Shown: positions 1-4,212 of the stretch, in pieces
How the letters are laid out: each line of letters begins with the position of its first letter
Numbering within the stretch: the first letter of the stretch is position 1
Assembly: GCA_903826185.1 (NCBI GenBank)
Contig: CAIKDL010000052.1
Location: 1-7,247 of the forward strand
DNA length: 7,247 nt
Origin: an uncultured bacterium
Lineage (GTDB): Bacteria > Patescibacteriota > Minisyncoccia > Phycocordibacterales > PALSA-1337
Direction of reading: 5' to 3'
Translations under genes and position numbers: made by a program
Notes under the pieces: generated by a model
Databases searched by the model: none
Seen by the model: only the letters and a program-made list of their open reading frames with translations
Told to the model about the DNA's origin: nothing

Positions 1-72
1 AATCAGGACAGCTTTATTTACTCACTTAGGTCAGGCCTCGAGACATACCTCGTGGGCTCTGCCCCGAGGTAA
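1..72 (+). CDS. 3' end of an upstream gene (partial, tentative)
   Basis: The first frame is open from the left edge to a TAA at 70-72 and encodes 23 residues ending in GLETYLVGSAPR. The second frame is also open, to a TGA at 74-76, but its translation looks less protein-like; the third frame and the minus strand carry stops. The TAA lies 12 nt before the ATG of the next gene, the tight spacing seen elsewhere in the window. The tail is too short to assign a family. The last codons coincide with a strong hairpin (47-70). Confidence 0.4.
   Translation, partial: NQDSFIYSLRSGLETYLVGSAPR
47..70 (+). promoter_or_regulatory. Hairpin overlapping the possible RBS of the first full gene
   Basis: ACCTCG (47-52), a bulged T (53) and GGGC (54-57) pair with GCCC (61-64) and CGAGGT (65-70) around a TCT loop, giving a 10-bp GC-rich stem. 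The right arm contains GAGGT (66-70), the only Shine-Dalgarno-like string upstream of the ATG at 85. No T-run follows (next bases AATTGATTCT), so an intrinsic terminator is unlikely. It may couple translation of the next gene to ribosomes finishing the upstream one, but that is inference. Confidence 0.45.
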
Positions 73-84
73 TTGATTCTATCC

Positions 85-564
85 ATGACACAAAACAATA
101 CAAATACCAATCAGTCCGCAGATAAGGATAAGGTCTTCGATTTTGCGAAAGACTTCGCTAGGTCCAAGATGCCGAAATACGACTCCGAGTGGCTAACTGT
201 AGCTTTCAAACCGTCACCAGATTTGGACGACGAAATATCCAAATTATCCTGGGGTCATGGGTTGTTCATGCAGATCCCCAAAGATACTTTTTGCCGCCAG
301 TTTGTGTTTGCCGACGGTAAGTATCAAGACAGGACGATTGAAGAGATAAAAGCCGGTAATCCGAAGACAGATTCAAAGAAAATCTTGTTTCTATATCCAA
401 GCGGTCCAAATTGTTACACCATGGATTACGACGGCGCCTCACTTGATGATGAAGGAAATGGGAAAAAATCCGTGACTGGTCAAGGATGGCAGATCGATGT
501 CGAATGGGACGGCGATAAATTTACTCCTTTACCACAGACGAACCACATGACTCTGATTACTTAA
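85..564 (+). CDS. Hypothetical soluble protein, 159 aa
   Basis: I do not recognise the family. The ATG at 85 gives MTQNNTNTNQ as N-terminus; a TTG at 73 in the same frame would add four residues, but it abuts the preceding TAA and sits only 2 nt from GAGGT, so ATG is preferred. The product has no signal peptide or membrane segment. An Asn/Thr-rich N-terminal stretch (about 1-12) precedes a mixed, acidic domain with many aromatics, including WGHGLF, ILFLYPSGPNCY and GQGWQIDVEWDGDKF. It has two cysteines (one in DTFCRQ, one in GPNCY) and no metal-binding pattern. The CYTH gene starts 7 nt after its stop, so the two are probably co-transcribed and may act together. The gene is surely coding: long, with no competing frame, and with good codon texture. 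Confidence 0.8.
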   Translation: MTQNNTNTNQSADKDKVFDFAKDFARSKMPKYDSEWLTVAFKPSPDLDDEISKLSWGHGLFMQIPKDTFCRQFVFADGKYQDRTIEEIKAGNPKTDSKKILFLYPSGPNCYTMDYDGASLDDEGNGKKSVTGQGWQIDVEWDGDKFTPLPQTNHMTLIT

Positions 565-571
565 ATTCTCC

Positions 572-1099
572 ATGGAAGAATTCGAACTTACATATCTCGC
601 GAAAAAAGAACTCATGCCTAAGCTCAAGGGCGTCTCATTCAAGGAGATGTTGGATATTTATATACCATCTTCGTCGAAGCATCCAAATCTTAGGATCAGA
701 AAATCCGGAGATCGATATGAGATGACAAAAAAGCAACCAGTAAAAGAAGGGGATTCCTCGCACCAACTAGAGATGACCATACCACTGACTCAGGATGAAT
801 TTCTGGAGCTAAGCGGGCTCAAAGGTAAAAGAGTTTCCAAGAACCGTTTTTTATATAATGAAGGTGGTTATACATACGAGGTGGATGTATTTCAAGAGGA
901 CCTCATAGGCTTAGTATTGGTGGATATAGAATTCAAGTCGAATGAAGAAAAGAGCCGATTTACGCCTCCAGCTTGGGCTATCGCTGACGTTACTCAAGAA
1001 GAATTTGTTGCTGGCGGTATGCTTTGCGGAAAAAATTATGGGGATATACGAAAAAAGCTGGACGGATTTGGGTATAAAAAGATTTATATGGTTGGTTAG
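572..1099 (+). CDS. CYTH domain protein (triphosphate tunnel metalloenzyme), 175 aa
   Basis: CYTH proteins fold as an eight-stranded tunnel that binds triphosphates through basic residues and divalent metal through acidic ones. Characterised members are inorganic triphosphatases, thiamine triphosphatases and class IV adenylate cyclases. The characteristic strands appear in order: EFELT at 3-7 (the ExExK position), LRIRKSGDRYEMTKK at 40-54, HQLEMTIPLTQDEF at 64-77, KGKRVSKNRF at 84-93, YEVDVFQEDLIGLVLVDIEF at 102-121, then TPPAW at 131-135 and DVT at 139-141. Length matches a stand-alone CYTH domain. The lysine of ExExK is Thr7, which may be usual for this subfamily or may mean altered catalysis; the exact substrate cannot be assigned. 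It has no Shine-Dalgarno site and starts 7 nt after the upstream stop, suggesting an operon. It ends in TAG. Confidence 0.87.
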   Translation: MEEFELTYLAKKELMPKLKGVSFKEMLDIYIPSSSKHPNLRIRKSGDRYEMTKKQPVKEGDSSHQLEMTIPLTQDEFLELSGLKGKRVSKNRFLYNEGGYTYEVDVFQEDLIGLVLVDIEFKSNEEKSRFTPPAWAIADVTQEEFVAGGMLCGKNYGDIRKKLDGFGYKKIYMVG

Positions 1100-1116
1100 T
1101 ATGAATATTCCAAGAC

Positions 1117-1125
1117 TGCTATACT
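1117..1125 (+). promoter_or_regulatory. Extended -10 promoter of the 57-aa membrane gene
   Basis: TGCTATACT matches the extended -10 consensus TGnTATAAT, with the hexamer at 1120-1125. Six bases separate it from the ATG at 1132, so transcription should start at about the A of the ATG, giving a leaderless mRNA. No convincing -35 is seen; TTAGTA at 1096-1101 with an 18-bp spacer is weak. The hexamer lies in a perfect inverted repeat, GCTATA-CT-TATAGC (1118-1131), that ends just before the start codon. Confidence 0.7.
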
Positions 1126-1131
1126 TATAGC

Positions 1132-1305
1132 ATGATCTTCAAATTACTAGTTTGGATTGGTGTCTTCATAGGTGCTTTGATCGGTGGCTATATCGCCACA
1201 CTCTTCGGCGTCGGTGCGTTTTCTTTGAACTCCATCATAATAAGTGTGATGGGCGGAGTCATCGGTATTTGGGCCGGATACGAGATTCATCAATTGCTTT
1301 CTTAA
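1132..1305 (+). CDS. Small glycine-rich two-TM membrane protein, 57 aa
   Basis: The protein starts MIFKLLVWIGVF and ends in YEIHQLLS. It is nearly all membrane: one hydrophobic segment at about residues 4-27, a short turn with SLNS at about 31-34, and a second segment at about 35-50. Glycines are spaced as in glycine zippers (IGALIGGY, MGGVIGIWAGY), suggesting tight helix packing and possibly oligomers. Size and layout resemble small inner-membrane proteins such as the GlsB/YeaQ/YmgE (transglycosylase-associated) group, but I see no diagnostic motif and do not assign it. The start fits the leaderless promoter exactly: the ATG lies 7 nt after the last base of the -10 box. There is no Shine-Dalgarno site. 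A terminator hairpin follows at 1368-1397, so the gene is probably monocistronic. Confidence 0.75.
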   Translation: MIFKLLVWIGVFIGALIGGYIATLFGVGAFSLNSIIISVMGGVIGIWAGYEIHQLLS

Positions 1306-1367
1306 GCCACCACCTCGGTGCTTCTCGGAGCGATTTGCGTGATCTGCGCAGTTGGCATTTTGGCACA

Positions 1368-1397
1368 AAAATCCGCCCTTCTTGGGGTGCGGATTTT
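1368..1397. terminator. Bidirectional terminator between convergent genes
   Basis: AAAATCCGC (1368-1376) pairs perfectly with GCGGATTTT (1389-1397). An inner CC/GG pairing with a bulged T is also possible. The A-run on the left and T-run on the right let the hairpin act on both strands, and it lies between the plus-strand 57-aa gene (ends 1305) and the minus-strand 76-aa gene (ends 1411). Confidence 0.75.
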
Positions 1398-1410
1398 GAG
1401 TGACGACTGG

Positions 1411-1641
1411 TCATTGTCTGCTGACATTTTCCGGAGCGAACTCCGGATGCTGTCTGGCGAATTCAGCTGCTCCATCGTGTTCGGTAAACCACCAGAGAGC
1501 TTCTCTCTCGGATGGATCGTGGCCGAGGTTTACCCCAGCTACCCATCGATTGAACGGTGTTTGAGCTGCTTCAAGTTGTGCTCGTTTTTTCCGCACAACC
1601 AAACTCTCATTTTGCCGAATCGAGCTTTCAGTTAAGTTCAT
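1411..1641 (-). CDS. Hypothetical soluble protein, 76 aa
   Basis: I do not recognise the family. The N-terminus is MNLTESSIRQNESLVVRKKR, an amphipathic, charged stretch likely to be helical. It is followed by FNRWVAGVNLGHDPSEREALWWF and a C-terminus containing ARQHPEFAPEN. There is no signal peptide, membrane segment or cysteine. Three tryptophans in so short a protein, with balanced charges, suggest a real folded domain. The strongest evidence for coding is the AGGAGGT Shine-Dalgarno site (complement of 1645-1651), ending 3 nt before the ATG. The overlapping plus-strand frame (1318-1635) has no such signal and a poor Ser/Cys/Phe-rich composition. It ends in TGA and converges on the terminator at 1368-1397. 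It is divergent from RNase R. Confidence 0.75.
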   Translation of the reverse strand: MNLTESSIRQNESLVVRKKRAQLEAAQTPFNRWVAGVNLGHDPSEREALWWFTEHDGAAEFARQHPEFAPENVSRQ

Positions 1642-1644
1642 AGT

Positions 1645-1651
1645 ACCTCCT
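1645..1651 (-). promoter_or_regulatory. Strong Shine-Dalgarno site of the 76-aa gene
   Basis: On the minus strand AGGAGGT precedes the ATG (1641-1639) with only ACT between. This full-length anti-16S match fixes the start and is the only strong ribosome-binding site in the window. Confidence 0.8.
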
Positions 1652-1710
1652 TTCTTTAGAACTTTAGCTGGCTGTTTATCTTATGACCAATGAAGGACCT
1701 TCTGCCGAGA

Positions 1711-1716
1711 ATTATA
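1711..1716 (-). promoter_or_regulatory. Possible -10 box of the 76-aa gene
   Basis: On the minus strand the sequence reads GAGCTATAATTCTCGG, with the TATAAT hexamer running from 1716 down to 1711. It predicts a start near 1704 and a leader of about 60 nt carrying the Shine-Dalgarno site. There is no TGn extension and the -35 region is weak. Confidence 0.5.
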
Positions 1717-1776
1717 GCTCCGTCACAAAGTTTCGCCAGGGCTCGTTTGTGGATAAGCCTTATTTGTGTTAGAACT

Positions 1777-1785
1777 TGCTATACT
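1777..1785 (+). promoter_or_regulatory. Extended -10 promoter of RNase R
   Basis: TGCTATACT, with the hexamer at 1780-1785, lies 7 nt before the GTG at 1793, so transcription should start at or next to the start codon. The nine-base element is identical to the one before the 57-aa gene. No good -35 is visible. Confidence 0.7.
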
Positions 1786-1792
1786 TAACCCC

Positions 1793-3892
1793 GTGAACAA
1801 AAAGAACTATAAGAGCCATAAGAACGATAGGGGCCATAAAAACGGCAAACAGCTGGATAAGCCATCACGCCCTCTTACCGGCGTCATTTCTACCACACAG
1901 AAGGGTGCAGGTTACATAGATGATCCTGATCCAAAGAAAGAGTCTGTATACATAGAACCGGGCAAGCTCAACACCGCCCTAGATGGTGATACGGTTGAGT
2001 TCATTGTGACGACAAAACACATACGTGGAATCTCAACAAAAACAGGAGAGATTGTACGAGTTGTAAGCCGTGCCAAGCAATTTTTCGTTGGTATCGTCAG
2101 CCAGATTGATAAAAATATAATCGTGCTTGCCGATGACCGAAAGATGTATGTGCCAATTTCCGTTCCACTTGTTCGAGCTGGTCAAAACGGCCAGACTGGC
2201 TTGGCCGGAAAAGTTAAAAAAGACGACAAAGTGTACGTGAAGCTTAGTTCATGGACTGATCCAAAAGCAACTCCTACCGGCGAGATTGTACGTATTCTTG
2301 GTCAGAAGGGAATAAATGATGTTGAGATGGAATCGATTGTCCTTGAAAAAGGGTTTGAAGTAAATTTTCCAGCCGCTGTTGAGAAAGAAGCCGAAGCAAT
2401 AGAATCCAATAAAATCATAACTCAAGCCGAGTTCGCTAAGCGTCGCGATGTGCGCGAAACTCTGACATTTACCATCGATCCATTTGATGCAAAAGATTTT
2501 GACGATGCCATTTCTTTCAAGAAGGTAAATGACGGCAATGCGGGTGCGCAGAGTGGTCGTCCAGGCGCGAACCTGTATGAGATTGGCGTCCATATCGCCG
2601 ACGTATCTCATTATGTTCGCGAAGGCACAGCTCTCGACAAAGAAGCGGTGAAGCGCGGATGTTCGATATATCTTGTGGATCGTACGATCCCGATGTTGCC
2701 AGAAGTCCTTTCCAATGACGTCTGTAGCTTGAATCCACATGAAGACAAATTGACTTTTTCCGCGATCTTTACCATCGATGACAATGCTAAGGTCCATTCA
2801 AGATGGTTTGGTAGAACAGTTATAAATTCTGACCAACGCTTTACATACGAAAACGCACAGGCGGTCATAGACGGCAAACCTGTCGATGAGGGCGCGCAAT
2901 ATCACGACGAATTAGTGATATTGAATCGTCTGGCAAAGATTTTGCGCAAACAGAATGCTTCTCAGGGTGCAATCGAGTTCGAGCAAGAAGAAATTAAGTT
3001 TCGGCTCGATGAAAAAGGTAAGCCGATTGGCGTCTATGCTAAAGAGCGTTTGGATACTCATAAACTAGTCGAGGAATATATGCTCCTAGCCAATCGTGAA
3101 GTTGCTAAATATATTTTTGATTCTATAAAAAGGAAAGGAAAGCGTGATACTGGTGCTATCTATCGTATCCACGATGTGCCAGACAAGGAGAAGATTGCTG
3201 ATTTGGCAGCTTTCGTCAAAGCTCTTGGTTATGACCTTCGAGTGAAAAATGGAGAAGTCACGGCTCACGATATAAACCACTTGCTCGATCAGATCGAGGA
3301 TACTCCTCACGAGTCGCTCATTCGTACAGCGACCATCCGTTCTATGCAGAAGGCGGTTTATTCCACGAAGAATGTTGGCCATTTCGGTTTGGCGTTCTCA
3401 TTTTATACTCACTTTACTTCGCCAATTCGTCGTTATCCAGACTTGCTGGTTCAGCGCATCTTGGCTCGTCATATAAACAATGAGCCATTTGGCGATCGTG
3501 AAGTTGTAGCGTTGCAGAAGTTGGCAGAGAGCTCGACTGAGCGCGAGATAAATGCCTCAGAAGCTGAGCGTGCTTCGAAGAAGTTGAAGCAAGTCGAATA
3601 CATGAGCGAACGCGTCGGTCAGACTTTTGAAGGCACGATTTCCGGTGTGACTAAGTGGGGAATATATGTGCAGGAAAATGAAACTAAGTCCGAAGGCATG
3701 ATTCCAATCGCCAAACTCGGCGAAGATTATTTTGTTTTCAATGGGAAAACTTATTCCATAACAGGAGAGAGGACGAAACAAAAGTTCACGCTCGGTGACC
3801 CCATAACTTTCAAAGTTGTTTCTGCTGATTTGGACAAAAAAATTCTGGAATTTGTTATACACACGTTGCATTCTGCGCGTATGATGTCATAA
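1793..3892 (+). CDS. rnr: Ribonuclease R (RNase II/R family 3'-5' exoribonuclease), 699 aa
   Basis: RNase R degrades RNA processively from the 3' end, including structured RNA, in the cytoplasm. A Lys/His-rich N-terminus (about 1-25, with a repeated HKN) leads into cold-shock-type OB domains containing GAGYIDDPDPKKESVYI. The RNB catalytic domain follows, with TIDPFDAKDFDDAIS at 227-241; Asp229, Asp235, Asp237 and Asp238 correspond to the metal-binding aspartates of the family. Other RNB signatures are VHIADVSHYV, YLVDRTIPMLPEVLSNDVCSL and HFTSPIRRYPDLLVQR (540-555). A C-terminal S1 domain starts near 609 (GQTFEGTISGVTKWGIYV). It is shorter than E. coli RNase R (813 aa): the N-terminal helix-turn-helix region and the Lys-rich C-terminal tail are missing. 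The GTG start at 1793 is chosen because the upstream in-frame GTG at 1766 lies before the -10 box. Confidence 0.95.
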   Translation: MNKKNYKSHKNDRGHKNGKQLDKPSRPLTGVISTTQKGAGYIDDPDPKKESVYIEPGKLNTALDGDTVEFIVTTKHIRGISTKTGEIVRVVSRAKQFFVGIVSQIDKNIIVLADDRKMYVPISVPLVRAGQNGQTGLAGKVKKDDKVYVKLSSWTDPKATPTGEIVRILGQKGINDVEMESIVLEKGFEVNFPAAVEKEAEAIESNKIITQAEFAKRRDVRETLTFTIDPFDAKDFDDAISFKKVNDGNAGAQSGRPGANLYEIGVHIADVSHYVREGTALDKEAVKRGCSIYLVDRTIPMLPEVLSNDVCSLNPHEDKLTFSAIFTIDDNAKVHSRWFGRTVINSDQRFTYENAQAVIDGKPVDEGAQYHDELVILNRLAKILRKQNASQGAIEFEQEEIKFRLDEKGKPIGVYAKERLDTHKLVEEYMLLANREVAKYIFDSIKRKGKRDTGAIYRIHDVPDKEKIADLAAFVKALGYDLRVKNGEVTAHDINHLLDQIEDTPHESLIRTATIRSMQKAVYSTKNVGHFGLAFSFYTHFTSPIRRYPDLLVQRILARHINNEPFGDREVVALQKLAESSTEREINASEAERASKKLKQVEYMSERVGQTFEGTISGVTKWGIYVQENETKSEGMIPIAKLGEDYFVFNGKTYSITGERTKQKFTLGDPITFKVVSADLDKKILEFVIHTLHSARMMS

Positions 3893-3907
3893 TCAACAGT
3901 AGTCAGG

Positions 3908-3957
3908 AATTATTTCTGTGCGAAAGCGCATATAATGTCGAAGAAATAATTTTCTCT
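3908..3957 (+). terminator. AT-rich inverted repeat after RNase R; possible terminator or attenuator
   Basis: AATTATTTCT (3908-3917) is perfectly complementary to AGAAATAATT (3942-3951). In RNA two flanking G-U pairs could extend the stem, and the right arm runs into TTTTCTCTGTTT. The loop holds a smaller hairpin, TGCG-AAAG-CGCA (3919-3930), and a TATAAT (3931-3936). It fits a weak terminator for RNase R, but the AT-rich stem and long loop are atypical. Confidence 0.45.
3931..3936 (+). promoter_or_regulatory. Possible -10 box for the hyperbasic peptide gene
   Basis: TATAAT in the context GCATATAATG, with no TGn extension and no good -35. It would start transcription near 3943 and leave a leader of about 64 nt before the ATG at 4007. 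It lies inside the inverted repeat 3908-3951, so promoter and structure overlap. Confidence 0.4.
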
Positions 3958-3977
3958 GTTTAAAAAACTCAATATCT

Positions 3978-4010
3978 ATGTGCGGCATTGTCCGCATGAA
4001 ACTCAAATGA
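3978..4010 (+). other. Ten-codon upstream ORF with a hairpin
   Basis: ATG at 3978 opens a frame encoding MCGIVRMKLK and ends in a TGA at 4008-4010 that overlaps the next ATG (4007-4009) as ATGA. The stretch also folds: TGCGG (3981-3985) pairs with CCGCA (3992-3996) around a 6-nt loop. Neither it nor the next gene has a Shine-Dalgarno site, so coupled translation is possible. The first five residues equal the N-terminus typical of GlmS-type amidotransferases, but nothing beyond them supports homology. Confidence 0.25.
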
Positions 4011-4096
4011 AAAAGAAAAATTCTAAATCTCGTGTCGTTAAGAGCAAGAAGACAGTCAAGAAGTCAAAGAAGCGCACGGCCAAAAGAAGCCGTTAA
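4007..4096 (+). CDS. Hyperbasic 29-aa peptide
   Basis: The frame from ATG to TAA encodes 29 residues, of which 12 are Lys and 4 Arg; most of the rest are Ser, Thr or Val, and there are no acidic or aromatic residues. It starts MKKKNSKSR and ends KKRTAKRSR. Such a peptide is likely disordered and binds nucleic acid or ribosomes, like the basic tails of ribosomal proteins, histone-H1-like proteins or RNase R, but no family can be assigned. It lies 114 nt after the RNase R stop and is in the same reading frame as RNase R, with two stops counting RNase R's own. A clear terminator follows 18 nt after its stop, which supports a real transcription unit. A(A/G)A-rich DNA can by chance encode Lys-rich peptides, so confidence is moderate. 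Confidence 0.6.
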   Translation: MKKKNSKSRVVKSKKTVKKSKKRTAKRSR

Positions 4097-4114
4097 GCTC
4101 GACTGAATGAATAG

Positions 4115-4141
4115 CAAAAGCCTCCTCAATGGGGGCTTTTG
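4115..4141 (+). terminator. Rho-independent terminator after the hyperbasic peptide gene
   Basis: CAAAAGCC (4115-4122) pairs with GGCTTTTG (4134-4141). Three inner pairs, one of them G-U, bring the stem to 11 bp around a TCAAT loop. The TTTT is part of the stem and is followed by GTCGTT, so the free U-tract is poor, but the A-run/T-run layout is typical. Confidence 0.75.
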
Positions 4142-4177
4142 TCGTTACAGGATCCACATTTTGCGCGAGCCATCAGA

Positions 4178-4206
4178 TATACATTATCCGTAGGCGGCGT
4201 TATAAT
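4178..4206 (+). promoter_or_regulatory. Promoter of the Ig-repeat protein gene
   Basis: The -10 box is a perfect TATAAT at 4201-4206. Exactly 17 bp upstream is TATACA (4178-4183), a 4/6 match to TTGACA and the best -35 candidate in the window. The -10 box ends 6 nt before the ATG at 4213, predicting a leaderless mRNA. Confidence 0.7.
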
Positions 4207-4212
4207 GGCTAT

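Noticed and set aside
1147..1368. Open minus-strand frame opposite the 57-aa membrane gene
   Set aside because: The product is a low-quality, His/Asp/Thr-rich mirror of a membrane-protein gene, with no initiation signal. The plus-strand gene has a promoter.
1318..1635. Open plus-strand frame of about 105 codons opposite the 76-aa gene
   Set aside because: It has no ribosome-binding site or promoter and a Ser/Cys/Phe/Pro-rich composition, and it runs through the terminator hairpin. The minus-strand gene has a perfect Shine-Dalgarno site.
1766..1792. Upstream in-frame GTG start for RNase R
   Set aside because: The extended -10 box (1777-1785) lies downstream of this codon, so an mRNA from this promoter would not contain it. 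The nine extra residues only translate the promoter.
2249..2797. Long minus-strand open frame (182 codons) inside RNase R
   Set aside because: RNase R motifs run through this region on the plus strand. The minus product has no domain or initiation signal; several similar shadows occur along the gene.
4129..4212. Upstream in-frame ATG start for the Ig-repeat gene
   Set aside because: It lies in the loop of the preceding terminator and before the TATAAT at 4201. It would bury the signal peptide behind 28 residues with an RRRR run.
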